Shown in pieces: positions 1-9,621 of a DNA stretch of 64,000 nt. Numbering within the stretch: position 1 is the stretch's first letter; the number at the start of each line of letters is the position of its first letter. Below the pieces are notes generated by a model that saw only the letters and a list, made by a program, of their open reading frames with translations, was not told the DNA's origin and searched no databases. Origin of the DNA: Burkholderia ubonensis (lineage in GTDB: Bacteria; Pseudomonadota; Gammaproteobacteria; Burkholderiales; Burkholderiaceae). The stretch lies in the NCBI RefSeq assembly GCF_001718695.1, contig NZ_CP013422.1, positions 682,001-746,000 of the forward strand. The letters run 5' to 3'. A program made the translations under genes and the position numbers.

Positions 1-1471
1 CGGCCGATACCGGCGTCGCGGCGCTCAAGCGTCATCTGGCCGATGCGGCGATCGCGTGGCGCGCGCGGCGCGACGACGGGCTGTTCCGGCTCGCGGTCGA
101 CCGCGTGTTCACGCTGGCGGGGCAGGGCACGGTCGTGACCGGCACCGCGTTCGCCGGCCACGCGAACACCGGCGAGACGCTCGCGATCGTGCGCACCGGC
201 CGCGCGGCGCGCGTGCGCAGCATTCATGCGCAGAACCGGCCGGTCGACGTCGGACACGCGGGCGAGCGATGCGCGCTGAATCTCGCCGGCGTCGACAAGG
301 CCGACGTCGAGCGTGGTGACACGGTTGCGGATGCGCGGCTCGTCGCGACGTCGCCGCGCATCGACGTCGAGTTGACGCTGCTCGCGGATGCGGGGTTGAC
401 GCTCACGCACTGGGCGCCGCTGCACGTCCATCTCGGCACGCTGCATCGGGTCGCGCACGTCGCGCTGCTCGACGGCGATTCGCTCGCGGCGGGCCAGCGG
501 ATGCGCGTGCAACTGGTGTTCGACGAGCCGGTGTTCGCGCTGCCGGGCGACCGCTTCATCGTGCGCAATCCGCAGGCGACGCGCACCGTCGGCGGCGGCC
601 GCGTGCTCGATCCGTTCGGCCCCGCGCGCAAGCGCCGCACGCCCGCGCGCCGCGCGTGGCTCGACGCGCTCGCGGCGTGGCTCGACGAGGGGCGGCTCGA
701 CGCGCTGCTCGCACAGGCGCCGCTCGGCCTTCCGCGCGCGACGCTCACGCACCTGACCGGTTTCGCGCCGGACGCGCTGACGTTGCCCGACGACGCGCTG
801 GCGATCGGCCAGCACGGTCCCGCGGCGAACGACGGCTGCGTGATCGCGCGCGAGCACTGGCGTGCGCTGCAGGCGAAAACGCTCGACACGCTGCGTGCGT
901 ATCACGAGCGCGTGCCGGACGAGCAGGGGCTCGATGCGGCGCGTTTGCGCCGGATAGCCGCGCCGCTCGTCGACGACGTGCTGTGGCGTGCGCTCGTCGA
1001 CGTGCTGGTCGACGGCGGCGAAGCGGCGCGAAGCGGCCCGTGGCTGCATCTGCCGTCGCACGCGGTGAGTCTGGATGCGCGCGAGGAGGCGCTCGCGCAG
1101 ACGCTGTTGCCGCTCGTGCGGGACGTTTCGATCCGCCGTGGGTGCGCGATCTCGCCGGCGCGACCGGCGCGGCCGAGGAGGCGGTGCGCGCGCTGCTGCG
1201 CAAGCTCGCGCGGCGCGGCGACGTGCATCAGGTCGTGCGCGACCTGTTCTATCACGCGGACGTGGCGCGCGAACTGGCCGTGCTCGTTGCGCAGCTCGCG
1301 CAGGCGCGCGCGGGCGGCGTGGATGCCGCGACGTTCCGCGATGCAACGGGGCTCGGCCGCAAGCGCGCGATCCAGATCCTCGAATTCTTCGATCGGGTTG
1401 GGTATACTCGCTTCCACCGCGATCTTCACTTCCTGCGCCCTGATAGCGGCTGGCTCGATACGACGGCGTAG
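1..1471 (+). pseudogene. selB: Selenocysteine-specific elongation factor SelB, 3' part, frameshifted
   Basis: SelB is the EF-Tu-like GTPase that brings Sec-tRNA to UGA codons marked by a SECIS element. The window opens inside the gene, after the GTPase domain. The first reading frame (codons at positions divisible by three) shows the EF-Tu-like beta-barrel signature GQGTVVTGTAF and RFIVRNPQ, then winged-helix repeats. Homology leaves this frame near 1125 after LLPLVRD and continues in the next frame as RFDPPWVRDLAGATG through the last winged helix (GLGRKRAIQILEFFDR) to a TAG at 1469-1471. Joining the two frames needs one extra base around 1122-1127, so one nucleotide seems to be missing. Either a sequencing error or a true inactivating deletion is possible. 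The intact selC gene directly downstream supports the identity. The 5' end lies outside the window. Confidence 0.85.
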
Positions 1472-1491
1472 GTATCTGTTTTTTCTCCCAA

Positions 1492-1587
1492 GGAAGGCAT
1501 TCGTATCCGGTGGTACGGCCGGACTTCAAATCCGGTTAGGGGCGTCAGACGCTCCTGGGTAGGTTCGACTCCTGCTGCCTTCCGCCA
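1492..1587 (+). tRNA. selC: tRNA-Sec (anticodon TCA)
   Basis: A 96-base selenocysteine tRNA gene including an encoded CCA end. The acceptor starts GGAAGGC and pairs with GCCTTCC before discriminator G and CCA (1584-1587). The anticodon stem CCGGA/TCCGG (1519-1523, 1531-1535) encloses loop CTTCAAA with anticodon TCA at 1526-1528. A long variable arm (AGGGGCGTCAGACGCTCCT region) and a T arm (GGTTCGACTCC) follow. The UCA anticodon, long acceptor/T stack and long variable arm are diagnostic for tRNA-Sec. It begins 20 bases after the selB stop, so co-transcription is likely. Confidence 0.97.
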
Positions 1588-1641
1588 GTCAACGCTTGTC
1601 GCGCATTCCGCGCGACTTCCGTAAATGCGCCTCAGGCCGCT

Positions 1642-1681
1642 AATGCCGCTCAGTTGAGCAACTGAACGGCATTTTCGTTTT
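1642..1681 (+). terminator. Probable rho-independent terminator after selC
   Basis: Inverted repeat with outer arms AATGCCG (1642-1648) and CGGCATT (1667-1673) and inner arms CAGTT/AACTG, followed by TTTTCGTTTT. It lies 54 bases after the tRNA and fits termination of selB-selC transcription. It could also serve the opposing enoyl-CoA hydratase gene. Confidence 0.6.
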
Positions 1682-1783
1682 ACGAAGAGCGCGGTAGTAG
1701 AGGCTGCCCTGAGAGGTCGACTTTTCGGCACGATGCTGAGCTTGCGAATATGCCATCACCGCGCCGGCGACATCATCAGAGCG

Positions 1784-2569
1784 TCATTTCGACTGGAACG
1801 TCGGTGCGCGCTTGTCGAGAAAAGCCGCCGTACCTTCGGCCTTGTCCTCCGTCGCCGCGCACACCGCGAACAGCGCACGCTCGAGGCTCAAGGCCTGCTC
1901 GAGGCTCGCCTCGACCCCCTGGTTGACGGCCGTGATGGCGAGCCGCGTTGCGATGGGAGCATTCGCGGCGATCTGATTCAGAATCTGCTCCGCGCGCGCG
2001 ATCAACTTGTCCGCTTCCACCACCTCGTTGACGAGGCCGATGCGATGCGCTTCGTTGGCGTCGATGAGCGCCGCGGTCAGGATCAACTGCATCGCGATTC
2101 CCTTTCCGACGAGCCGCGGAAGCCGCTGGGTACCGCCGAAGCCCGGAATGATGCCGAGCTTGACCTCCGGCTGTCCGAACTTGGCATGTTCGGACGCGAT
2201 GCGCATGGTGCAGGCCATGGCCAGCTCGCAGCCGCCGCCCAGCGCGAATCCGTTCACAGCGGCGATGACCGGCTTGCCGAGCGTCTCGATCAGATTCATG
2301 GTCGAATGCCCGAGCCCTGCAAATTTCTCCGCGGCGACGGCCGACAGTGCGGCGATCTCGGAGATGTCAGCCCCTGCGACGAACGCCTTGTTTCCCGAGC
2401 CCGTTACGATCACGCCATGAACGGCATCGTCGTCGCGTGCGTCCTCGAACGCCGCGGTGATTTCAGTGAGCGTCTGGAAATTCAGTGCGTTCAACGATTT
2501 GGGGCGATCGACGGTGACGTACGCAATACCCGACTTCTTTTCGTATTGGATGTTCTGGAAATTCGACAT
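1784..2569 (-). CDS. Enoyl-CoA hydratase/isomerase (crotonase family)
   Basis: A 261-residue crotonase-family protein that hydrates 2-trans-enoyl-CoA to 3-hydroxyacyl-CoA in beta-oxidation-type pathways. The CoA-binding start (RPKSLNALN, residues 22-30), oxyanion-hole region (KAFVAGADI, 61-69) and GGGCELA are present. Both catalytic glutamates of true hydratases are there: E115 in GGGCE and E135 in FGQPEVKLG. The ATG at 2569 was chosen because it matches the usual N-terminus (MSNFQNIQYEKK). An in-frame upstream extension to 2695 is low-complexity and unlike the family. It lies in the same direction as, and 377 bases beyond, the PucR-type regulator, beside a CoA-transferase and acyl-CoA dehydrogenase. 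The exact substrate cannot be read from sequence. Confidence 0.93.
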   Translation of the reverse strand: MSNFQNIQYEKKSGIAYVTVDRPKSLNALNFQTLTEITAAFEDARDDDAVHGVIVTGSGNKAFVAGADISEIAALSAVAAEKFAGLGHSTMNLIETLGKPVIAAVNGFALGGGCELAMACTMRIASEHAKFGQPEVKLGIIPGFGGTQRLPRLVGKGIAMQLILTAALIDANEAHRIGLVNEVVEADKLIARAEQILNQIAANAPIATRLAITAVNQGVEASLEQALSLERALFAVCAATEDKAEGTAAFLDKRAPTFQSK

Positions 2570-2946
2570 GTTCGAAGAGCTCGACTTGAGTGTATGAGGA
2601 TGCGTGTGCGTGCAATGCAATGCGGCCGTTGCGGTCCGCGATGCAGACGTCGCGAACGCATGAATGTGACGGCCGCCATCTCGTCGGTGCGACACGTGCG
2701 CCTGACGCGTTCATGAACGTAAGCGGGCGGCCATCGGATTCAGGTGTCGAGACATCCTAACTCGGTGGAGTCGATATGTTCATGTCCAAGCCTGCCGTTT
2801 CTATGGCAAAACCGGTCAAACGGCAGGCCGTAACCCAGCCAGACATCCGGCAGCGACGATCGCACGGCTGCTCCGAGTGATAGGAGTCGTCGCCGGCTCG
2901 GACGATGGCCGTCACTGCGGCGAACGACAACGCGTCATGGACGCAC
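2570..2946. other. Intergenic region between regulator and enoyl-CoA hydratase genes
   Basis: No convincing gene. It holds the leader of the enoyl-CoA hydratase gene and the end of the PucR-type gene, with an 11-bp perfect inverted repeat at 2790-2828 listed separately. Short open frames here have no start signal or family resemblance. Confidence 0.6.
2790..2828. promoter_or_regulatory. 11-bp perfect inverted repeat
   Basis: GCCTGCCGTTT (2790-2800) is repeated in inverted form as AAACGGCAGGC (2818-2828) with a 17-base spacer. It lies downstream of the PucR-type regulator gene and about 220 bases upstream of the enoyl-CoA hydratase start. No T-run follows on either strand. It may be an operator or a rho-independent-like stem; the sequence alone does not decide. 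Confidence 0.45.
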
Positions 2947-4203
2947 TCACGCAGGCAACGCGCAAGCCCCGTCGCGCAACTTCAGTGCGATTTCGAGCTT
3001 GGCGATCCATCGCGCGTCGTCCAGCTTCGCGCCGAGAATGCTCTCCACCCGTTCGAGCCGATGGTCGAGCGTATTCGGATGGATGTCGAGCGCGGCCGCC
3101 GTCACTTTCCGACGCCGTCTGTTGGTGAAGAACGCCTCGATCGTGCGGGTCGCGCCCGACTCGACCGACAGTTCGTTCAGCAGCGAAAGAAAGTAATTCA
3201 GCGCGCTGTCGTTCCCTCGGATGCATTCCTCGATGACGATGTCCGAGTAGCGATGCACCTTCTGATCCGGCGCGAAGCGATTGCCGAAATCCAGCGCGCG
3301 TATCGCCTCGTCGGCCGATGCGGCCCAGCCTTGTGCGCCGACGCCGGCGAGGCCGATCCCGATCGACGTGACGGACGGCAATCGTTCCTGCAGTGTCGCC
3401 ATGTATTCCGCGACACGTCTGTCGCTCGCGCTCGCGGATTCCTGCTGTATCGACGGAACCCAGATGACGAGGCGATCGTGATGGCGGGCGTCGACCAGCG
3501 TATCTCGCGAGGTCTTGAGGATGCCCGCCGTCACTTGCACGATCTGATCCAGTGCGCGATCGGCCTGAATCGGCTCGCCGTCCAGCGCCGACGACACCAA
3601 CGCAACCGCGATTCTCGGCACGGCATGATCGAGGCCCAGCGCCTTGGTGATCTTGCGAAACGCATCGTCGTCGCGCGATCTGCTGAAGACCACGTCGTGC
3701 AACTGGTATCGCAACGATTCCTGCCAGCGCGCCTGCCGGTACTGCTCATCCAGATAGGCGGAGGAGATCAGTTGCGACATGTGGTCGAAGTAGTCCATCA
3801 GGTACGGCGAAATCTCGAACAGCAGTTCGTCGCGCAAGATGTCGTGCTTGCTGCCCAGATCGGCGCATGCGCGCCAAACCTCTCTAAGCGCCATCCGGAA
3901 GGCTCGCAGCAGCGACTGCAGAGAAATGCCCTGATGAACTCTTCGTCGTCCGAAGTCCTGAAACGTCTTCAGACTTTCATTGTCGGGAAACTCGCCATCG
4001 ACGATCGATTGGAACCACAGGCGCTCCGAAATCGATATGGAGTCGACGATGTCTTTCTTCACAGAGATGGGGAGATCCTCGTAGCCGTCGATATCGCCTA
4101 ATGCTGCATAAGTGCGCTCGATCACCGTCGACAGATCGTCGGAGATTGTCTTGATCTGTTGCCGCAATAACGCAGACGGCGACGGAACATGTATCACTCT
4201 CAT
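2947..4203 (-). CDS. CdaR/PucR-family transcriptional regulator
   Basis: A 418-residue regulator without membrane segments. The N-terminal half is a helical sensory region. The middle resembles the degenerate GGDEF-like domain of CdaR regulators (SSALDGEPIQADRAL to GIGLAGVGAQGW). The C-terminus holds the PucR-type helix-turn-helix (RRKVTAAALDIHPNTLDHRL). The start at 4203 (MRVIHVPSPS) gives a family-like length; a far longer open frame upstream is antisense to the CoA-transferase gene and was rejected. Such proteins usually activate neighbouring catabolic genes in response to a metabolite. It is divergent from the CoA-transferase gene, 354 bases away, and upstream of the enoyl-CoA hydratase, so it probably controls this acyl-CoA block. 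The effector is unknown. Confidence 0.88.
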   Translation of the reverse strand: MRVIHVPSPSALLRQQIKTISDDLSTVIERTYAALGDIDGYEDLPISVKKDIVDSISISERLWFQSIVDGEFPDNESLKTFQDFGRRRVHQGISLQSLLRAFRMALREVWRACADLGSKHDILRDELLFEISPYLMDYFDHMSQLISSAYLDEQYRQARWQESLRYQLHDVVFSRSRDDDAFRKITKALGLDHAVPRIAVALVSSALDGEPIQADRALDQIVQVTAGILKTSRDTLVDARHHDRLVIWVPSIQQESASASDRRVAEYMATLQERLPSVTSIGIGLAGVGAQGWAASADEAIRALDFGNRFAPDQKVHRYSDIVIEECIRGNDSALNYFLSLLNELSVESGATRTIEAFFTNRRRRKVTAAALDIHPNTLDHRLERVESILGAKLDDARWIAKLEIALKLRDGACALPA

Positions 4204-4557
4204 TGTGGCCAATCGTTCTCTAGGGTGGTGCCGGACCAGAAATTCTCGGGTGCCTCGGTCTCGATGGCACATACGCATTGCGCGACGCCACGTGCAAATT
4301 CCATTGCATGTGTCGTTTGCGCTGAGCTTTGCGTTCACGGGCCGAAGACTATCACCGATCGAAAAATTGCTCTCTGAAGCGCAGGGCATCGTGCGGCGAA
4401 AGTCGGCGTTCGAGTTGGCGGATTGTGACAAACCACATGCGGGTCGGAGACATCTCCCATGTCGGTCGTCTGCGCACCGGGATAAGGTATCGGCAGTTGG
4501 CGAGCACCAAAAGTCCGAGTCACCCATACAACACGCAGAGTACCTGCTACAGACATC
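4204..4557. other. Divergent regulatory region, regulator / CoA-transferase
   Basis: A 354-base gap between divergently transcribed genes, less GC-rich than its surroundings. It should hold both promoters and the operator for the PucR-type regulator. No clear palindrome or confident promoter hexamers were seen. Confidence 0.5.
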
Positions 4558-5802
4558 ATGCAGAACCCCGACAGCATTTTTTCTGAAGTCAAAGTCGTTG
4601 ATTTCGCAAGCTATATCGCCGGTCCCGCGGCAACCACGATACTGTCCGATTTCGGTGCGACGGTTATCAAGGTAGAGCCGCCCGGCACCGGCGACCCCTA
4701 TCGAAACCTCTACAAGCTGGCGCCGAACCCCGTCTGCGACACCAACTATCCCTGGCAGCTCACCAACCGCAACAAGCAGAGTCTTGCACTCGATCTCAAG
4801 TCTCCCGCAGCAAAAGACATTGTCGAAAAACTGGTCAAATGGGCCGATGTCGTCGTGGTCAATTTCCCGCTCAGCGTCCGCGACAAACTCGGCATCTCCT
4901 ACGAAGCGCTCGCGCCGCTGAACGACCGTCTCATCTACGCGGACATCACCGGTTATGGCTTGAAAGGCCCCGAGGCCAACCGTCCCGGCTTCGACGTGAC
5001 GACCTATTGGGCGCGCTCCGGGCTGATGGAAGTGACGCGCGACGGCGATAGCCCGCCCGCCGTTCCCATCCCCGGGATTGGCGATCACGCGACGGCCAGC
5101 ACGCTGTTCTCGGCGATCGTGACGGGCCTTTATCATCGCGAGAAGACGGGCAAAGGCTCGCGCGTCTCCACCTCGCTCATTGCCGAAGGCGCATGGGCCT
5201 CGGCGCTCTGGACCGAGGGCGCGCTCAACGGCGCGAAGTTCTACGGCGCGCATACGCGCAATGCGCCGCTCAACGCGCTGTTCAATCCGTACCGCACCGC
5301 GGACAACCGCTGGCTGCTGCTGATGTTGCTCCAGGCGAACAAGGAATTCCCCGGCCTGTGCAAGGCAATGGATCTGCCGTCGCTGCTCGAAGACCCGCGC
5401 TTCGCGGACTCCGAGGGCCGCACCAAGCACGCCACCGAACTCGTCGGCATTCTCGACAAGGCATTCGCCGGCCATTCGCTCGAATACTGGAAAAAGACCT
5501 TTGACGAGGCGCGGGTCATTTACGGTGTCGTGCAAGTCGCCGACGAAGTCGTCAAGGACGAGCAGATGTATGCGAACGAGGTGTTCGTCCCGCTGGGCGA
5601 AGCCGGCGAGAAGACGACCTATACGGTCAATAGCCCGATGCAGATCTCTGGTGTCGACAAGGTGAAGCCGCGCCGCGCGCCGGATCTCGGCGAGCACAGC
5701 CGGGACGTGCTCGCAACGCTGGGCTACGACGCGAACGAGATCGAGCGGCTGATCAACGACAAGGTCGTCGCGCAACTGGATCAGGCCGCGCAATCGAAGT
5801 GA
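4558..5802 (+). CDS. Class III CoA-transferase (CaiB/BaiF family)
   Basis: A 414-residue formyl-CoA-transferase-like enzyme that moves CoA from one acyl-CoA to a carboxylic acid. The hallmark start is present: VVDFASYIAGPAATTILSDF followed by GATVIKVEPPGTGD (residues 13-46). NRNKQSLALDLKSPA (70-84) and ADITGYGLKGPEANRPGFD follow; D146 is the candidate nucleophilic Asp. The ATG at 4558 gives the normal family length. It heads a run that continues with acyl-CoA dehydrogenase, ETF-QO and ETF, suggesting it activates the carboxylic acid substrate of that pathway. Control is probably by the divergent PucR-type regulator. The donor and acceptor acids cannot be named from sequence. Confidence 0.92.
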   Translation: MQNPDSIFSEVKVVDFASYIAGPAATTILSDFGATVIKVEPPGTGDPYRNLYKLAPNPVCDTNYPWQLTNRNKQSLALDLKSPAAKDIVEKLVKWADVVVVNFPLSVRDKLGISYEALAPLNDRLIYADITGYGLKGPEANRPGFDVTTYWARSGLMEVTRDGDSPPAVPIPGIGDHATASTLFSAIVTGLYHREKTGKGSRVSTSLIAEGAWASALWTEGALNGAKFYGAHTRNAPLNALFNPYRTADNRWLLLMLLQANKEFPGLCKAMDLPSLLEDPRFADSEGRTKHATELVGILDKAFAGHSLEYWKKTFDEARVIYGVVQVADEVVKDEQMYANEVFVPLGEAGEKTTYTVNSPMQISGVDKVKPRRAPDLGEHSRDVLATLGYDANEIERLINDKVVAQLDQAAQSK

Positions 5803-5926
5803 TGCCGCATGCGGCACGGCGGTAGACGCTCGACGCACAGGCGTCCGGCGTCACTGTCGTGGTCGCTTCAAGTCGGGCCAATCGATGGCTCGGCAAGATG
5901 TAGATCTAACTGAATGGAGAAGTACG

Positions 5927-7717
5927 ATGAGTTTTGTCGCACCGGTAAAAGATATTCTGTTCGTGGTCAACGAACTCGCCCAACTCGATCGAATCAGCGC
6001 ACTCCCGGGGTGTGAGGACGCCACGGCCGAGACTGCACAGGCGGTTATCGAAGAGGCAGCGAAGTTCAGCAACGAGGTCGTCGCGCCGCTGAACGTGCTC
6101 GGCGACAAGCATGGCAATACGTGGAAGGACGGTGTGGTGAACGCGTGTCCCGGTTTCTCGGACGCCTTCAAGCTGTTCGCCGCCGGCGGCTGGCAGGGCG
6201 TCAAGCATCCGGTCGATTACGAAGGACAGGGGCTGCCCAAACTGATCGCGACGCCCTGCGCCGAAATGCTGAACGCGGCCAGCGTAGCGTTCGCGTTGTG
6301 CCCGATGCTCACCGACGGTGCGATCGAAGCGCTGCTCACGGCGGGCAGCGACGAACAGAAGGCGCGTTACGTGCCGAAGATGATCTCCGGCGAATGGACC
6401 GGCACGATGAACCTGACCGAGCCGCAGGCCGGCTCGGATCTGTCGATGGTGCGTTCGCGCGCCGAGCCGCAGCAGGACGGGTCGTACAAGGTGTTCGGCA
6501 CCAAGATCTTCATCACCTGGGGCGAGCACGACATGACGGAGAACATCATTCATTTGGTGTTGGCCCGTACGCCCGGCGCACCGGAAGGGGTGAAGGGCAT
6601 TTCGCTGTTCGTCGTGCCGAAGTTCCTCGTCAACGAAGACGGCTCGCTCGGCGCGCGCAACGACGTCCAGTGCGTGTCGATCGAACACAAGCTCGGCATC
6701 AAGGGCAGCCCGACCGCCGTGCTTCAGTTCGGCGATCATGGCGGCGCGACCGGCTATCTCGTCGGCGAGGAGAACCGCGGCCTCGAATACATGTTCATCA
6801 TGATGAACGCCGCGCGTTTCGCCGTCGGCCTGCAAGGCGTGGGCATTTCCGAGGCCGCGTACCAGAAGGCCGTCGAATATGCGAAGGAGCGTGTCCAGAG
6901 CCGGCCGGTCGATGGCTCGGCGAAGGAGGCGGTGACGATCATCCATCACCCCGACGTGCGCCGCATGCTCGGGACGATGCGCGCGTTGACCGACGCGTCG
7001 CGTGCCATCGCATACGTGGCGGCCGCTCACAACGACATCGCGCATCAGCACGAGGATGCTGCCACCCGTGCGCATCATCAGGCGATTTACGAGTTCCTGG
7101 TTCCGATCGTCAAGGGCTGGAGCACCGAACTGTCGCTCGAAGTGACGAGCCTCGGCGTGCAGGTTCACGGCGGGATGGGTTTCATCGAGGAGACGGGCGC
7201 GGCACAGTTCTACCGCGACTCGCGCATTCTGACCATTTACGAAGGCACGACGGCGATCCAGGCGAACGATTTCGTCGGCCGCAAGACGTTCCGCGACGGC
7301 GGTGTCGTGGCGAAGTTCCTGCTGGGTGAAATCGCGAAGACGGTCGAGGAACTGTCGGCACACGACGGTGCGGCGTTCGCGTCGATGCGCAAGCATCTCG
7401 AGCAAGGCGCACGCTCGTTCGAGCATGCGATGGAATTCGTCATCGCGAACATGAAACGCGATCCCAATGCGGTCTTCATCGGCAGCGTGTTGTATCTGCA
7501 GCTGGCGGGCGTGGTTCTCGGCGGATGGCAAATGGCGCGAGCGATGCTGATCGCGGCGAAGAAGCTGCAGGAGGATCAGGCGTTCTACGGCGCGAAGATC
7601 GCCATCGGGCAGTTCTATGCAGAGTTCATTCTGCCGCGTGCGTTGTCGTATGAGGCGTCGATCGTCGGCGCCAAGGGCGGGGAGGGCGTGCTCGCCCTGA
7701 CGGAGGACCAGTTCTGA
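5927..7717 (+). CDS. Acyl-CoA dehydrogenase, long DmdC-type
   Basis: A 596-residue FAD flavoprotein that makes a 2-enoyl-CoA from an acyl-CoA and hands electrons to ETF. It is longer than classical acyl-CoA dehydrogenases (about 380-400) and carries an extra C-terminal domain, as in the DmdC (3-methylmercaptopropionyl-CoA dehydrogenase) type. Visible motifs are [29 protein letters not shown], the flavin-contacting [13 protein letters not shown], and [13 protein letters not shown] with E439 at the expected catalytic-base position. The start at 5927 has Shine-Dalgarno GGAGA six bases upstream; a longer start at 5885 was rejected. It lies 124 bases after the CoA-transferase and 13 before ETF-QO. 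DmdC-like substrate choice is a family inference only. Confidence 0.93.
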   Translation: MSFVAPVKDILFVVNELAQLDRISALPGCEDATAETAQAVIEEAAKFSNEVVAPLNVLGDKHGNTWKDGVVNACPGFSDAFKLFAAGGWQGVKHPVDYEGQGLPKLIATPCAEMLNAASVAFALCPMLTDGAIEALLTAGSDEQKARYVPKMISGEWTGTMNLTEPQAGSDLSMVRSRAEPQQDGSYKVFGTKIFITWGEHDMTENIIHLVLARTPGAPEGVKGISLFVVPKFLVNEDGSLGARNDVQCVSIEHKLGIKGSPTAVLQFGDHGGATGYLVGEENRGLEYMFIMMNAARFAVGLQGVGISEAAYQKAVEYAKERVQSRPVDGSAKEAVTIIHHPDVRRMLGTMRALTDASRAIAYVAAAHNDIAHQHEDAATRAHHQAIYEFLVPIVKGWSTELSLEVTSLGVQVHGGMGFIEETGAAQFYRDSRILTIYEGTTAIQANDFVGRKTFRDGGVVAKFLLGEIAKTVEELSAHDGAAFASMRKHLEQGARSFEHAMEFVIANMKRDPNAVFIGSVLYLQLAGVVLGGWQMARAMLIAAKKLQEDQAFYGAKIAIGQFYAEFILPRALSYEASIVGAKGGEGVLALTEDQF

Positions 7718-7730
7718 CTGGGTCCCGCAT

Positions 7731-9428
7731 ATGAACGAAATAGATTGCCGCTCGGCGCGCCAGGCCGCACTCGTCGAACAGTATGGTCCGCGCGAATCGA
7801 TGGAGTACGACGTCGTGATCGTCGGCGGCGGCCCGGCAGGGCTGTCGGCGGCGATCCGGCTCAAGCAGCTGGCCAAGGAGAAGGGCGCCGAGATCGGTGT
7901 GTGCGTGCTCGAGAAGGGTTCCGAGATCGGCGCGCACATTCTGTCGGGCGCCGTGATGGACCCGGGCGCGATCAGCGAGTTGATCCCCGACTGGGCGGCG
8001 CTGGGTGCGCCGCTCGACGTCGAGGTCACGGAAGATCGCTTCCTGTTCCTGAGCGAGACCGACGCCAAGGCCGTGCCGAGCTGGGCACTGCCGAGCAACT
8101 TCAGGAATCACGGCAACTACGTGATTTCACTGGGCAACGTCACGCGCTGGCTCGGCACGCAGGCCGAAGCGCTCGGCGTCGAGATCTTCCCCGGCTTTCC
8201 GGCCGCGGAGATCCTCTACAACGACGACGGCTCGGTGAAGGGCGTCGCCACCGGCAACATGGGCGTAGGCAAGGACGGCGAGCCGACCGAGAACTTCCAG
8301 CTCGGCATGGAACTGCACGCGAAGTACACGCTGTTCGCCGAGGGTTGCCGCGGTCATCTGGGCCGCCAGCTGATCTCGAAGTTCAAGCTCGACGCGAACG
8401 CGGATCCGCAGGCGTACGGCATCGGCATCAAGGAGCTGTGGGAGATCGATCCGGCGAAGCACAAGCCGGGCCTCGTGATCCACACGGCCGGCTGGCCGCT
8501 GAAGTCGGACACCTACGGCGGTTCGTTCCTGTATCACATGGACAAGAACCAGGTCATGGTCGGTTTCGTGGTCGGCCTCGGCTACACGAACCCGTACCTG
8601 TCGCCGTTCGAGGAGTTCCAGCGCTACAAGACGCATCCGTCGATCCGTACGTTCCTCGAAGGCGGCAAGCGCGTGTCGTACGGCGCGCGTGCGATCACCG
8701 CGGGCGGGCTGCTGTCGTTGCCGAAGACGGTGTTCCCCGGCGGTGCGCTGATTGGCGACGACGCAGGCTTCCTGAACGCGTCGCGTATCAAAGGCAGCCA
8801 CGCGGCGATCAAGACCGGCATGCTGGCGGCGGAAGCCGCGTTCCATGCAGTGCAGACGGGCCGCCGCGGCGACGAGCTCAGCGCGTATCCGAACGCATTC
8901 AAGCGATCCTGGCTGCATGCGGAGCTGCACCGCGCGCGCAACTTCAAGCAGTGGATGGCGAAGGGGTTGTACCTCGGCACGCTGATGGTCGGCATCGAGC
9001 AAAAGCTGTTGGGCGGCAACGTGCCGTGGACGCTGCATCACAAGCATGCGGATCACGAGATGCTGAAGCCCGCGTCGCAATGCACGCCGATCGAGTATCC
9101 GAAGCCGGACGGCAAGCTGACGTTCGACCGGTTGTCGTCGGTGTTCATCTCGAACACGAATCACGAGGAGAACCAGCCGGCGCACTTGACGCTGAAGGAC
9201 GCGAGCGTGCCGGTGAACGTGAACCTGCGCACGTATGCCGGGCCGGAGGGGCGGTTCTGCCCGGCGGCGGTATACGAGTTCGTGAAGAACGACGACGGCA
9301 GCGATCGCCTCGTGATCAACGCGCAGAACTGCGTGCACTGCAAGACCTGCGACATCAAGGACCCGACGCAGAACATCGTGTGGGTCACGCCGGAAGGCGG
9401 CGGCGGGCCGAACTACCCGAACATGTGA
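7731..9428 (+). CDS. Electron transfer flavoprotein-ubiquinone oxidoreductase
   Basis: A 565-residue membrane-associated FAD/[4Fe-4S] enzyme that oxidises reduced ETF and reduces ubiquinone, linking beta-oxidation to respiration. The FAD dinucleotide fold is [16 protein letters not shown] (residues 25-40). [17 protein letters not shown] follows. The C-terminal cluster ligands are C510, C534, C537 and C540 ([14 protein letters not shown]). The ATG at 7731 is kept because [12 protein letters not shown] is usual in the family; a shorter start at 7800 is possible. It follows the acyl-CoA dehydrogenase by 13 bases and precedes etfB by 190, so the whole electron path is encoded together. Confidence 0.96.
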   Translation: MNEIDCRSARQAALVEQYGPRESMEYDVVIVGGGPAGLSAAIRLKQLAKEKGAEIGVCVLEKGSEIGAHILSGAVMDPGAISELIPDWAALGAPLDVEVTEDRFLFLSETDAKAVPSWALPSNFRNHGNYVISLGNVTRWLGTQAEALGVEIFPGFPAAEILYNDDGSVKGVATGNMGVGKDGEPTENFQLGMELHAKYTLFAEGCRGHLGRQLISKFKLDANADPQAYGIGIKELWEIDPAKHKPGLVIHTAGWPLKSDTYGGSFLYHMDKNQVMVGFVVGLGYTNPYLSPFEEFQRYKTHPSIRTFLEGGKRVSYGARAITAGGLLSLPKTVFPGGALIGDDAGFLNASRIKGSHAAIKTGMLAAEAAFHAVQTGRRGDELSAYPNAFKRSWLHAELHRARNFKQWMAKGLYLGTLMVGIEQKLLGGNVPWTLHHKHADHEMLKPASQCTPIEYPKPDGKLTFDRLSSVFISNTNHEENQPAHLTLKDASVPVNVNLRTYAGPEGRFCPAAVYEFVKNDDGSDRLVINAQNCVHCKTCDIKDPTQNIVWVTPEGGGGPNYPNM

Positions 9429-9606
9429 CGGATGCGTAGCGGGCAGTGCGCTGCGGGTCGAGCGACGTCCATTTTTAGGCGGATAGCCTGCGTCGATATC
9501 CGGTCGCTTATGAGCGGTATCGGCGCGGATCCGCGACAGCCGGCGGCGCATCGGTGCGCCGGACGGCACGAGTTGCCGCTGGATGGCATGCGGCAATGTT
9601 GAAATT

Positions 9607-9621
9607 CAGGAGAATGGCTTG
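9607..9621 (+). promoter_or_regulatory. Ribosome binding site fixing a TTG start for etfB
   Basis: CAGGAGA at 9608-9613 lies 5-6 bases before TTG at 9619. Translation from this TTG gives the family-standard start (M)[16 protein letters not shown]. The in-frame ATG at 9583 would add 12 non-homologous residues and would place the Shine-Dalgarno inside the gene. Confidence 0.8.

Noticed and set aside
4260..4285. Sigma-54 promoter-like sequence TGGCACATACGCATTGC
   Set aside because: The spacing between the GG and GC elements is wrong (12 instead of 10 bases), so a sigma-54 promoter is not supported.
2947..5838. 963-codon open frame on the minus strand
   Set aside because: Only 2947-4203 encodes the PucR-type regulator; the rest is antisense to the CoA-transferase gene, with Arg-rich, shadow-frame composition.
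5906..8098. 730-codon minus-strand open frame
   Set aside because: It is antisense to the acyl-CoA dehydrogenase and ETF-QO genes and shows His/Arg/Asp-rich shadow composition typical of GC-rich DNA.
9583..9618. ATG at 9583 as etfB start
   Set aside because: It adds 12 residues absent from EtfB proteins; the TTG at 9619 has a good Shine-Dalgarno and the standard N-terminus.
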